Source: Bacteriovoracaceae bacterium UBA6144 | Lineage (GTDB): Bacteria; Bdellovibrionota; Bacteriovoracia; Bacteriovoracales; Bacteriovoracaceae | Length of the DNA stretch: 56,263 bases | Assembly (NCBI GenBank): GCA_002435705.1 | Contig: DIVA01000127.1 | Location: 6,800-63,062 of the forward strand | Direction of reading: 5' to 3' | In this document: one piece after another, positions 8,727-16,927 of the stretch | How positions within the stretch are numbered: the first letter of the stretch is position 1 | How the letters are laid out: every line of letters begins with the position of its first letter | The notes under the pieces: model-generated | Told to the model about the DNA's origin: nothing | Databases searched by the model: none | What the model saw: only the letters and a program-made list of their open reading frames with translations | Position numbers and translations under genes: made by a program

Positions 8727-10013
8727 ATGCAAAAAATAGCACTTGTTTATTCGTTTAAACCTTCAAGCTGGGTGAGTTGCCAAAAGATTGTTTCTAATCT
8801 TGTAAAAGCCTACAAATTAATTACTGATGACTATGAAGTCCAAGAGTTCTCATTCGTGGAAGGCATGGACGGCTTTGAATTTTATAAGAGCTTTATCGGG
8901 GTTCGAGATTTTAAACCCGACTACATCATCTTCCTCGACCACAAACCACACCCTCTCTATTATTTAGATTTTTTAAATAAAGAACTGAAAGAGATATCCC
9001 ATAAACCCAAATTCATTTTCCATCTCTACGGCGACTTTACTCTTAATTTCAATGAGTGGAGTGCCATGGATAAATTCATCAAGAATCATGAGGTTCTTTG
9101 GTATGTAGCAAGCCCCAGACAGAAAAACCTCATTGCTGAATTTATCCCCGATGGACAGATTGAAATTTGTCCTTTTCCTGTGGACCCAAGTGAGTTTTAT
9201 GTTGATTCAAAGATTAGGGAACAAGCTCGAAAAAAATATAAATGGGAAAAAGATGAGTTTATTTTTATCTTCACCGGTCGCTTGTCTCGTCAAAAACGGA
9301 TTCATCAATTAGTCGAGACCTTTGGAAAATTCATCGAAGAAACGAATGCAAAGGCGAAGTTAGTTCTCGTGGGTGACACCGATAAACTTGGAGAGCCCTG
9401 GCTCTTCAAAGGCGAGTGGGAGTATGAATACTTTCATTACCTACAAAAAGTGATGGATAAAATCCCCGAAAAGATAAAGTCGCGGATCGAGTTTCATGGT
9501 TTTAAACCCAACAAAGAGCTTCTTCATTACTACAATGCTGCCGACTCATTGGTAAACATCAGTGTGCACAATGATGAAGACTACGGCATGACCTGTGCGG
9601 AAGCTCAAGCTTGTGGCTTGCCAGCCATTCTCACTGACTGGGCTGGATTTTCAGGCTTTAACTTGGATATCCCAAATGCGGTAAGATACATTCCTGTCCG
9701 CCTTAGCCCTCAAGCCAAGCAGATAAAACTTTCAAAATTAGTTGAGGATTTCAAAGCATCAGTTGAGGGAGCTAAGTTAGACCGAAAAATGATCGCAGAG
9801 AAATCCCTGGCTTGGACCTCGGTAAAAAACGCGAGCACCATACTTGCTGCAAACATTAATAACCTTCATCTTTTCACAGAGTTTAAACCTCAGATGAAAG
9901 TGGCATCCCAGCTCGAGTACTACTCAAAAAGAAATACGTTTACCAATTCAAAAAAACAGATCTTTAACTCTTTTTATTTAAAAGTATACCGCCATTATGT
10001 TGGAAACCCTTAA
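8727..10013 (+). CDS. GT4-family glycosyltransferase (GT-B fold)
   Basis: A retaining glycosyltransferase of 428 residues that transfers a sugar from a nucleotide-sugar donor; cytoplasmic, probably membrane-associated. The C-terminal nucleotide-binding half shows FTGRLSRQKRIHQL (about 190), a beta strand LVLVGD, and the EX7E-type motif EDYGMTCAEAQACGLP (about 289-304) followed by ILTDWAGFSG. The open frame begins at 8670, but MQKIALVYSF at 8727 is the natural GT-B beginning. A TTGTCC / 17-base spacer / TCTAAT promoter-like pair lies directly upstream, which would give a very short leader. It is strikingly similar in its C-terminal motif and in its surroundings to the GT4 protein at 28338-29591. 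The next gene overlaps its end by 17 bases. Confidence 0.88.
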   Translation: MQKIALVYSFKPSSWVSCQKIVSNLVKAYKLITDDYEVQEFSFVEGMDGFEFYKSFIGVRDFKPDYIIFLDHKPHPLYYLDFLNKELKEISHKPKFIFHLYGDFTLNFNEWSAMDKFIKNHEVLWYVASPRQKNLIAEFIPDGQIEICPFPVDPSEFYVDSKIREQARKKYKWEKDEFIFIFTGRLSRQKRIHQLVETFGKFIEETNAKAKLVLVGDTDKLGEPWLFKGEWEYEYFHYLQKVMDKIPEKIKSRIEFHGFKPNKELLHYYNAADSLVNISVHNDEDYGMTCAEAQACGLPAILTDWAGFSGFNLDIPNAVRYIPVRLSPQAKQIKLSKLVEDFKASVEGAKLDRKMIAEKSLAWTSVKNASTILAANINNLHLFTEFKPQMKVASQLEYYSKRNTFTNSKKQIFNSFYLKVYRHYVGNP

Positions 10014-10944
10014 GCTACGAGCAGCGAAAAACAAAAACTTCCTCAAGGAAAGATGGGAAAGTCCTATCAACTCACAGTATGCCACTGACCAACAGGGTAA
10101 GCTGTGGCCTTCATCTGAAGAGTTTTTCCACCCACTCAATCCGATCTATTCTTGCTTTCTAAAAAAAGCATCGGATCTCGAATACTTTAACGTGATTCTC
10201 TTGCGCGATGGCGCCTACATGCTCTTAGATTTCTTCTTCAAGTTCCCGACTCCAAAACCAAATTTCGCTCAGATCATCGTACCTGCTCATCTTAGCTTTC
10301 TAGTGCCAAAGACGTGGCATTCTCATGTCCTCTGCTACAAAGTAAGAAAAGATGGCCCAAAGGAATTAACTAAAAAGTTAGTTTTTATGGCGCTTGGAAG
10401 TGAGTGCTTCATGTCATGGCCAATTTTTAAGTCTCAAATGGATTCTTGGCTTGAACAGTTTCCAAAAAATGCTGAGGTCAGCACTTTTTTTTCCACAAGA
10501 GCAGATCCTGTGGATCCTGATTTTTCGGAAAAAAAATTAACTTTCGAATTTTTGACAAAGTTTTCTCGATATTTTGAAAATGACATTACCCTACTTACAG
10601 GACCGGAGCTCAAGTCAAAGTTCTCTAAATCAGAGAATTCATTCATCAACCTTGACCTATACCAATCGGCGACCTCTCTTTGCTCAATGGAAGTTGTTGC
10701 ATCAAGCTCATCTTGTCCCGTCTATCAGAGACCGGAGTACGAAGGCTTTAGCGGTAAACTCATGGGTACTTGGCCGATCTCATTTAATACACACTTCGAC
10801 CTCTTCAACCTTGAGACACGTGATTCTGATTTTGAAGAAATGCTCTATGCCAAGAAGATGATTCCAGCAACAGGGGCTGCACTACCCTATCCGATTGTTC
10901 CAAAATTGCTGACTTTAATGCAGCAGCGAATTAGTATTTTTTAA
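9997..10944 (+). CDS. Unknown protein translationally coupled to GT4
   Basis: A 315-residue protein that I do not recognise. It has no signal peptide or clear membrane helix and is rich in Phe, Ser, Lys and Pro. The middle has a Rossmann-like alternation of strands (NVILLRDGAYMLLDFFF; AQIIVPAHLSFLVP; KKLVFMALGSE), so a nucleotide- or sugar-related enzyme is possible but unproven. Four cysteines lie scattered in the second half, among them CSMEVVASSSSCP. The start lies 17 bases inside the GT4 gene, so the two are coupled and presumably act on the same product. The end overlaps the convergent S24/S26-like gene by 14 bases. Confidence 0.75.
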   Translation: MLETLKLRAAKNKNFLKERWESPINSQYATDQQGKLWPSSEEFFHPLNPIYSCFLKKASDLEYFNVILLRDGAYMLLDFFFKFPTPKPNFAQIIVPAHLSFLVPKTWHSHVLCYKVRKDGPKELTKKLVFMALGSECFMSWPIFKSQMDSWLEQFPKNAEVSTFFSTRADPVDPDFSEKKLTFEFLTKFSRYFENDITLLTGPELKSKFSKSENSFINLDLYQSATSLCSMEVVASSSSCPVYQRPEYEGFSGKLMGTWPISFNTHFDLFNLETRDSDFEEMLYAKKMIPATGAALPYPIVPKLLTLMQQRISIF

Positions 10945-11332
10945 ATTTTTTAAAAACGTATAGATTTAAGAGATTTTTTATTCCTAACTTATGACTGACA
11001 ACCTTTCCCAGGACTTGCTCTCTAGTTATTGAAAGATCTAATTTTCTAGAATTTAATGCCCTGGTGATGAGTATATCTTTGTCTTTGAGCTTAATGCTCT
11101 TATTTGTATGCCAGAAGATGTGGACAATCATTTTATCATTTTGCCAAAAAACAATGATGTCATTCACTTTATAGTCTGCTTTTGGATCCACAATAATGGA
11201 TGTTCCCACTGGGATCAACGGCTCCATTGATCCCGTTACAACGTTGAATCTTATAAATGGTTCATGAGAATCCTTGAGTTTTAAGAACTCTTCCCATGTT
11301 ATCTTATTTTGGTTCACCACCACTCCAGTCAT
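10931..11332 (-). CDS. Small S24/S26-like serine peptidase without membrane anchor
   Basis: Signal peptidase-like fold of about 133 residues. The Ser motif is GSMEPLIPVGTSIIVDP, followed by KVNDIIVFW, then IVHIFWH where type I signal peptidases of the Ser-His (SipW/archaeal) kind carry a histidine, then the KGD-N-like segment ILITRALNSRKLD. No transmembrane helix precedes the Ser motif, unlike true signal peptidases, so it is probably cytoplasmic or only peripherally attached. Small S24/S26 proteins of this sort recur next to HprK-like and PqqD-like genes. The start is uncertain: ATG 11332, or GTG 11317, which has a GGAG at good spacing; the frame is open to 11392. It overlaps the end of the GT2 gene, so the two are probably co-expressed. 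Confidence 0.72.
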   Translation of the reverse strand: MTGVVVNQNKITWEEFLKLKDSHEPFIRFNVVTGSMEPLIPVGTSIIVDPKADYKVNDIIVFWQNDKMIVHIFWHTNKSIKLKDKDILITRALNSRKLDLSITREQVLGKVVSHKLGIKNLLNLYVFKKFKKY

Positions 11333-12278
11333 CAGTTTGAAACTTGATAAACCCAAGCCCATAACTGAAAAGAATGATCCAATGAAGTGCAATCATATAA
11401 AAGAAAGAAGAGTATTTTTTATGCTCAATTGAAATCTTAAGTGACACCAGGCTCACAAGTGAAAGCCAAAGGATGACACATCCATAAAAGAATGGAGGCA
11501 TAGCAATGGCAGAAAAATGTAGAATGACAAAGACTGGGGCCAACCAAAACCACCAATCTCCACCGTACTCTCTAAGGGTGCGGGCCCTGTAATAGCCGCC
11601 TTTGTAACTGGCCCTCACAATGCTCTTGAGGTTGTCCCGACGTTGATGGGCCACTTTGAGAGTCGGCACATACCACAACTCATCAGTTTGCAAACTTATC
11701 ATCTTTAGCAGAATAGTTTCTTCTCCACGGACGTAATTTTCTGGAAACCTTAGACCCTTAAGCCACCAATGAGAGCGCACCCATAAGTTACACGAAGTAA
11801 GTGACGTTTCATCTGCCCTCACCGGCTTGAGCCCTGATTGAGAATGACGCCTTGAAGTCAGGCCTGTACAGAGTGGTGACTCTAAGGTAAGGGAGGTGGC
11901 CAAAGCAAGCCCCTTTGAGTCGTGAGGGAAAGTATCTGAACCGCCAATCACCTGGGCCTTAGGAATATCTTTAAGGAGCTTGAGAGCGTACGAAAAATAA
12001 TCAGGAGGCACTTGGGCATCATCGTCGATAAAAAATGTCCACTCCTTGGTAACATTTTCTAAAGCTAGATTTCTAGCAGCGCCGGGTGCAAGTGGCTGAC
12101 TAGAGTATAAAAATGTTATGTCGGGTTTATCATTAAGAAATGCATGAGAAAGTGGGTCTTCACCGTTTAATACAATAATCAATTCAAACTTAAGAGCCGC
12201 TCTAAAAACCTCGAGCGAGTCCAGACATTTCTGTAGGAGCGCTAGCCTATCTCGGGTTATGATAATGACTGAGAACAT
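11304..12278 (-). CDS. GT2-family glycosyltransferase with C-terminal membrane helices
   Basis: An inverting GT-A glycosyltransferase of 324 residues. The N-terminus is the classical SVIIITRDRLALLQKCLDS, the metal-binding DxD is in FFIDDDAQVP, and the acceptor-side motif is RGEETILL. The last 110 residues contain three or four hydrophobic spans, which anchor it in the inner membrane facing the cytoplasm, as in polysaccharide or lipid-glycan synthases. The open frame extends to 12353, but MFSVIIITRD at 12278 is the natural start. Only 4 bases separate this ATG from the divergent HprK-like start, so the promoters must overlap the coding regions. Substrate unknown; the neighbours suggest modification of an envelope glycan or peptide. 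Confidence 0.88.
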   Translation of the reverse strand: MFSVIIITRDRLALLQKCLDSLEVFRAALKFELIIVLNGEDPLSHAFLNDKPDITFLYSSQPLAPGAARNLALENVTKEWTFFIDDDAQVPPDYFSYALKLLKDIPKAQVIGGSDTFPHDSKGLALATSLTLESPLCTGLTSRRHSQSGLKPVRADETSLTSCNLWVRSHWWLKGLRFPENYVRGEETILLKMISLQTDELWYVPTLKVAHQRRDNLKSIVRASYKGGYYRARTLREYGGDWWFWLAPVFVILHFSAIAMPPFFYGCVILWLSLVSLVSLKISIEHKKYSSFFYMIALHWIILFSYGLGFIKFQTDDWSGGEPK

Positions 12279-12282
12279 AACT

Positions 12283-13281
12283 ATGCACCACCAGATTGGC
12301 CTCAAAATATTCGGAACTTCTATTATTATACGCTCAAAAAACATTGAGTGCATAAAGATGTTAGGCCATGAGTTTCAATTTTTCTCAACCCCACTTTCGA
12401 GCGCAAAGTATAACATTCTACTAGAATTATCAGAAATTCCTGCCGGTATTATGCCCAGGCTTTTTTCCAAGAAAATATCACAAAACTCAATTACCTATGA
12501 TGATGGGTCTGTTCGTTGGAATGACTATTTTGGAAAAGCTCTCACATACCTTGACTATCAAACGGGCCATGCGATCATCTACTCCCCTTCCATTGACTTC
12601 ATTCATGAACTCGCTTACCTGATGATTCTCTCCTTGAGTGGAAAAGCCATGGATCAGCAAGGCTTGCATAAGATTCATGCTTGTGGAATCAGCTATGCCG
12701 ATAAGAATATTATCGTCTCCCTACCATCCAAAGGCGGAAAGACAACCCTATTCTTAGAGCTTTGTAAGCAGCCTGATGTGAAGTTAATCTCTGATGACAC
12801 TCCAGTGATTGATTCACAAGGATCTATCCACCCTTTTCCACTCAGGGTGGGAGTAGAAGTGATTCCTGATTGGATTGCAAAAAAAGACTTTCCTGTTTTT
12901 AAAAGAGAAAAATTTTCTGATAAATTTCTGATACCTCTTCAAGATTTGAATAGATCTATCTACTCCCCTTCCAATAATCCTAACCTCTTTATCATAGGCC
13001 TTAGATCTTCTGGGGATTATCCTCAGATCTACCGGGCCACAAGCCTGCAGGCTTTTAAAGCTCTTTTTGAGCATATGATTATCGGCATAGGTCTTCCTAT
13101 GGTTGTTGAGTATTTTGTAAAAAACGATCTCAAGGATTGGATTGTTCTCTTTAAAATTTTCTGTAAACGTACATTCGCTGCCATTGCTTTTTGGAGAAAG
13201 AGTCGAGTCTATTTCTTCATCATGTCTAGTGATCCCAAAGCTAATGCTGAATATCTCTTGAATCGAGTTAAAGATCTATGA
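12283..13281 (+). CDS. HprK-like kinase domain protein
   Basis: The protein (332 residues) resembles the C-terminal domain of HPr kinase. A P-loop variant LPSKGGKTTLFLE lies at about residues 146-158, preceded by HACGISYADKNIIV, and the HprK-type LISDDTPVID follows at about 169-178. True HprK has GxxGxGKS; here the loop reads SKGGKTT, which is typical of HprK-related proteins found with PqqD and lasso- or RiPP-type peptide genes. Some of these phosphorylate the C-terminal residue or a serine of a precursor peptide; others sit in polysaccharide loci. The start is ATG 12283, since ATG 12259 and 12265 lie inside the divergent gene; TATGATAAT near 12258 could be its -10. It overlaps the next gene by 4 bases (ATGA). 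Confidence 0.78.
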   Translation: MHHQIGLKIFGTSIIIRSKNIECIKMLGHEFQFFSTPLSSAKYNILLELSEIPAGIMPRLFSKKISQNSITYDDGSVRWNDYFGKALTYLDYQTGHAIIYSPSIDFIHELAYLMILSLSGKAMDQQGLHKIHACGISYADKNIIVSLPSKGGKTTLFLELCKQPDVKLISDDTPVIDSQGSIHPFPLRVGVEVIPDWIAKKDFPVFKREKFSDKFLIPLQDLNRSIYSPSNNPNLFIIGLRSSGDYPQIYRATSLQAFKALFEHMIIGIGLPMVVEYFVKNDLKDWIVLFKIFCKRTFAAIAFWRKSRVYFFIMSSDPKANAEYLLNRVKDL

Positions 13282-14831
13282 ATAGATCGATGCAAATCCT
13301 ATTGAGTGTTTTTACCTTTTTGATACCTATCCTGATTTATGCTCCTAGTTTTCATGGGACCAGTCTGTGGGATGATCAATATTTTATTTTTGATCGATAC
13401 TATAGCCATGGGTATTCCTATTATTTTTTTTGGAGGAACGCACTTTGGCCTCTCTTCGAGTCGACCACCCTCACTCTTTATAATCTTTTTGGAACAGAAA
13501 CGTTTTACTGGCATCTGGTTAATTTCATTCTTCACATACTCAATGGAATATTGCTTGGTAAAGTTATCAAGCACTTCAAGCCTTCCCTTGCGATCCCGCT
13601 GACTGTCATCTTTTGGGTTCACCCACTTTGTGCACTGACTGTTGGATGGATCGTTCAGCTTAAGACTCTCATGAGTTTCTTCTTTAGCTTGCTAGCTTTT
13701 TATCTCCTGATCTCCAGGAAAGTCACTAAAAAGACTTTGCTCTTAAGCTTGCTTTTTTTCTTCTTAAGTGTGACCTCCAAATCCGCCACAGTCATGCTCC
13801 CCTTTATGGCTTTTTTCTTTTTAATTCTAAAAAAATCTTGGCGCCACCATGTTCTCACTGTTCTTCCCTTCGTGCTTATCTCGCTCCTGAGCCTCGCCAG
13901 AATGAGCTTTCATGATGATCTCCAGCTCACCATTAAAAACTCAGAGGCAACAATATCCACTTTAATTGAAACTCCCGTAGAGTCTCCGGTTGAAGTGGTC
14001 ACGGAGCAACCAACAGAAACTCCCATGATTGAACCCCAGGCGGAGCCTGAGACACCCGAGGTAAGCCTCTCCACTGAAGTACAGCCCGTCCCTCCAGAGA
14101 CCGAATCCATCGCCACGGTGGAGACCACTGCTCCTGATCCAATGGCCATTGATGAGGCTGAACTTACCCAACAAATTGAAGCCTATAATGCTCCCACAAA
14201 ACTTAAAATTATTGCTTACACCAGCAGCTATTATCTTTCTGCTCCCTGGCTACCTATCGACTTGAGCCCAATTCATAGTAACTATCGAGGCGGGTATACT
14301 ACAAAAAACTATTTTGGATTTATGTTAGTTGCTCTTTGCTTGGGTGCAATGTTTTGGAGAAAATTTACGCCTATTATTTTTCTTATGAGTCAGTTGATCA
14401 TACTGACTCCATTTTTGGGCTTCATCGCTGCTCCCTTCATGACCTTTTCCATTGTCAGTGAACAGCATCTCTATTTAGCTCTACCCTTTGCGATCTTAGC
14501 TCAACTTATACTTATTCAGAAAATCTTTAAGCGTCACTCTTCTAAAGTCTTTTTTGTATTCTTTATTTTGTTAAGTGGACTCACTGCAAGCTATAGCCCA
14601 ACATTCAAAAATGAAGAAAATTTCTATCAAAGAGTTTTAGAAGTTTATCCTTATGATCGTTTATCGGCCCTCAACCTGGCCAATCACTACTTCAAGTCTG
14701 GAAGAATTAGACAAGCTGTTTTTGTGCTCAATAAAGCGCTTCAGCAAGCAGAGGATATGCCTTACCTCAAAGAAGATGTCATGCATCCGTATATTTTAAA
14801 ATCCTACGAGCAGATGAGTCTTCTTCAATAG
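13278..14831 (+). CDS. TMTC/GT-C-like polytopic protein with TPR tail and acidic Pro/Glu-rich insert
   Basis: A 517-residue inner-membrane protein of about ten hydrophobic spans. Its first periplasmic loop has LWDDQYFIFD, the acidic pair found in GT-C mannosyltransferase-like proteins. The following HLVNFILHILNG and HPLCALTVGWIVQLKTLMS match the bacterial TMTC-like (DUF1736/TPR) pattern, and the C-terminal 60 residues read as TPR helices (LSALNLANHYFKSGRIRQAV). Residues about 228-295 form a Pro/Glu/Thr/Val-rich, low-complexity insert in a presumed periplasmic loop, which is unusual for the family. It is coupled to the HprK-like gene by ATGA. A role as a lipid-linked sugar transferase is possible; TMTC-like bacterial proteins are largely uncharacterised. 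Confidence 0.72.
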   Translation: MNRSMQILLSVFTFLIPILIYAPSFHGTSLWDDQYFIFDRYYSHGYSYYFFWRNALWPLFESTTLTLYNLFGTETFYWHLVNFILHILNGILLGKVIKHFKPSLAIPLTVIFWVHPLCALTVGWIVQLKTLMSFFFSLLAFYLLISRKVTKKTLLLSLLFFFLSVTSKSATVMLPFMAFFFLILKKSWRHHVLTVLPFVLISLLSLARMSFHDDLQLTIKNSEATISTLIETPVESPVEVVTEQPTETPMIEPQAEPETPEVSLSTEVQPVPPETESIATVETTAPDPMAIDEAELTQQIEAYNAPTKLKIIAYTSSYYLSAPWLPIDLSPIHSNYRGGYTTKNYFGFMLVALCLGAMFWRKFTPIIFLMSQLIILTPFLGFIAAPFMTFSIVSEQHLYLALPFAILAQLILIQKIFKRHSSKVFFVFFILLSGLTASYSPTFKNEENFYQRVLEVYPYDRLSALNLANHYFKSGRIRQAVFVLNKALQQAEDMPYLKEDVMHPYILKSYEQMSLLQ

Positions 14832-14832
14832 T

Positions 14833-15870
14833 TTAGGAGAAGAGTTCTTTAAGTTGCGTATCAGTTAGAACTTCATCTGATAAATTTTTCTCTTTGAGAA
14901 ATTCTGGATTATACATTTTCCCAGTGGCCCTATCACCACCATCACACATAAAGGTCACAATTCTTGACCCAACTGGAGCTTTCAGGGCGACTTTTAAAGC
15001 TCCTGACAGATTGAGCATGGAAGACATGCCCATCACTAATCCTTCCTTCTTTCGGATCCAATAAGCAAGGCTGGTAAGAGCTTGATCACTCAAAGTGAAA
15101 GCATCATCAATGTGGGCTTGATTGAAATTTTCTGTCATGCGGGTAATGCCTACACCCTCGGCCATGGTATAAGTGCCCTCTGGCTCCCAGCTCTTTTGGT
15201 GAATATAGTGACAGAGACCACTGCCGTGCGGGTCTACCAGGTGGACTTTAATCTTAGGGTCTTTTTCTTTAAAGAACTTTGAAACTCCCGCTATGGTCCC
15301 GCTGGATCCGGCGGCGCAAACTAAGTAGTCAATTTTACCATTCATCTGCTCCCACATTTCAGGAGCTGTGGTTTCATAATGAGATCCCCAATTATCAGGA
15401 TTATCGAATTGGTTGGCCCACCAATAGTTGGGTGAACTCGTTCCAATTTTTTTTCCGACCAGGAAGAAATGGCGCTCATCCGGGTACATGACAGCGTCTG
15501 TCTCATGGATTTTGGCCCCATAAAGAGCAAGATTTTTGAGCTTTGAAGGATCCTGTCCCTTGGGTAAGACAACAATAACTTCAAATCCTAAGGCCTGCCC
15601 AACCATGGCAAGACCAATACCCGTATTGCCCGCCGTGCCCTCAACAATAGTCATGCCGGGCTTGAGATCCCCTCTCACGATGGCTTTCACCACCATGTTT
15701 AAAGCGGGACGATCCTTGATCGTGCCACCGGGATTGAAGTTTTCACACTTCATAAAAATGTCTCTTCCCGTCAATTGACTCAGACTTTCAACCCTAATCA
15801 TAGGAGTATTGCCTATGAGCTTTAAAAGACCGGTGCTTCTAAGTTTTTTATCCAGGGAAAGATCAGACAT
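14833..15870 (-). CDS. cysK: Cysteine synthase (O-acetylserine sulfhydrylase)
   Basis: A PLP-dependent fold-type-II enzyme that makes cysteine from O-acetylserine and sulfide. It has 345 residues. The PLP lysine is K52 in PGGTIKDRP, preceded by the substrate loop IGNTPM; VEGTAGNTGIGLA is the Asn loop and CAAGSSGTIAG binds the phosphate. The frame is open to 15891, but ATG 15870 has AGGAG at the right distance and is chosen. The length and a C-terminal KLRDVDEVL-like helix (KEKNLSDEVLTDTQLK) also resemble CysM-type and Cys-synthase-A-like proteins, so A versus B type is not certain. It is divergent from a serine acetyltransferase gene that makes its substrate, which supports the assignment. 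Confidence 0.9.
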   Translation of the reverse strand: MSDLSLDKKLRSTGLLKLIGNTPMIRVESLSQLTGRDIFMKCENFNPGGTIKDRPALNMVVKAIVRGDLKPGMTIVEGTAGNTGIGLAMVGQALGFEVIVVLPKGQDPSKLKNLALYGAKIHETDAVMYPDERHFFLVGKKIGTSSPNYWWANQFDNPDNWGSHYETTAPEMWEQMNGKIDYLVCAAGSSGTIAGVSKFFKEKDPKIKVHLVDPHGSGLCHYIHQKSWEPEGTYTMAEGVGITRMTENFNQAHIDDAFTLSDQALTSLAYWIRKKEGLVMGMSSMLNLSGALKVALKAPVGSRIVTFMCDGGDRATGKMYNPEFLKEKNLSDEVLTDTQLKELFS

Positions 15871-15960
15871 TTTTACTCCTAACCGACACACTATTTGCGT
15901 TTTTTAGCTCAGGGCTGTAAAACTTAATTGACGCCTTACTATAGCCTCAAAAGGTATGAA

Positions 15961-16764
15961 ATGTCCCAAAAACTGGTCGATTTTCTTTTCACACAACGCT
16001 CGATTCCAGGCCAGTTGACGCTAAATGTTCCTCAGTTGCGTCAGATGGTGGATGAAATTATCTCTCTGCTTTACCCACAGACCGGTAAGATAAAACTCAT
16101 GACCCGCGAAGATGCTGAAGCCCATGTTCAGTACCTCAAGTCTCACTTGGGTCAGGCCATCTCAAGTTTAGAGGTTCTGCAAAAAGGCCTAAAATCTCAA
16201 GCTCAAGACCTCACTGAAAAATTTCTCGACTCCCTTCCTGAGTTAGCCCAACAAATTGATCTTGATGCTCAAGCTGCTTTTAACGGAGACCCGGCTGCAA
16301 GATCCATTGAGGAAGTGATTATCACCTATCCGGGTTTTTTTGCTGTGGCCACTTATCGCCTTGCACACAAACTGCATCAACTTAATATCCCTCTTCTGCC
16401 ACGTTTAATGAGTGAGTATGCTCACGAAAAAACTGGAATTGATATTCACCCTGGAGCGAGTATTGCCGAAGGTCTCTTCATCGATCATGGAACGGGAGTC
16501 GTTATCGGGGAAACATCTCAAATTGGTAAAAATGTAAAAATTTATCAAGGTGTGACTCTGGGGGCACTGTCGGTAAAAAAACGCCTTCAAAATATCAAGC
16601 GCCACCCAACAATTGAAGATAACGTCGTGATTTATGCCAATGCCACTATTCTCGGTGGTGACACAGTTATTGGAGAGGATTCTGTCGTGGGTGGAAACGT
16701 GTGGATCACAGAATCCGTTGCAAAAAACTCAAGAATTTTTTATCCACCAAAGAGCGTTGATTGA
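15961..16764 (+). CDS. cysE: Serine O-acetyltransferase (CysE/EpsC-type)
   Basis: Acetylates L-serine with acetyl-CoA to give O-acetylserine, the first step of cysteine synthesis; a cytoplasmic trimer of trimers in the family. It has 267 residues. The N-terminal 130 residues are helical, then PGFFAVATYRLAHKLH and the left-handed beta-helix with hexapeptide turns follow (GIDIHPGASIAEGLFIDHG, GVVIGETSQIGKNVKIYQG, then VTLGALS). Catalytic histidines are visible in IHPG and IDHG. The long N-terminal region places it with the EpsC-like serine acetyltransferases of Bacteroidetes and delta-type bacteria rather than the E. coli CysE. ATG 15961 has AAAAGG in front of it; the upstream ATG at 15928 has none. 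It is divergent from cysK, and together they form a two-gene cysteine module. Confidence 0.9.
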   Translation: MSQKLVDFLFTQRSIPGQLTLNVPQLRQMVDEIISLLYPQTGKIKLMTREDAEAHVQYLKSHLGQAISSLEVLQKGLKSQAQDLTEKFLDSLPELAQQIDLDAQAAFNGDPAARSIEEVIITYPGFFAVATYRLAHKLHQLNIPLLPRLMSEYAHEKTGIDIHPGASIAEGLFIDHGTGVVIGETSQIGKNVKIYQGVTLGALSVKKRLQNIKRHPTIEDNVVIYANATILGGDTVIGEDSVVGGNVWITESVAKNSRIFYPPKSVD

Positions 16765-16795
16765 CCCTAAGAGGACTCTCTTTTACAATGGGTTT

Positions 16796-16924
16796 ATGAA
16801 AATAAAATCTTTTGCTTCTCTACCCTACAAGATTGTTGCCATCCTGCTGGTGGGCACAGCCATCATCATGGCCGGTGTTTTTGCTCTTGGTATTCCGGCC
16901 AATGTCATCTATCTCTTTCAGTAA
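16796..16924 (+). CDS. Small single-span membrane protein (42 residues)
   Basis: ATG 16796 opens a 42-residue frame, 31 bases after the serine acetyltransferase stop. After a basic start (MKIKSFASLPYK) there is one continuous hydrophobic helix (IVAILLVGTAIIMAGVFAL), then a short tail ending at TAA 16922. A charged start followed by one clean transmembrane span and a stop codon is what real small membrane proteins look like, but there is no strong ribosome binding site (GGG close to the ATG) and no conservation evidence. It may be translated from the cysE message. It is nearly adjacent to the convergent dctM gene. Confidence 0.42.
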   Translation: MKIKSFASLPYKIVAILLVGTAIIMAGVFALGIPANVIYLFQ

Positions 16925-16927
16925 AAA

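Noticed and set aside
13910..14174. Two minus-strand frames in the TMTC-like gene, rich in Ser/Gly/Val
   Set aside because: They are antisense shadows of the Pro/Glu-rich low-complexity insert.
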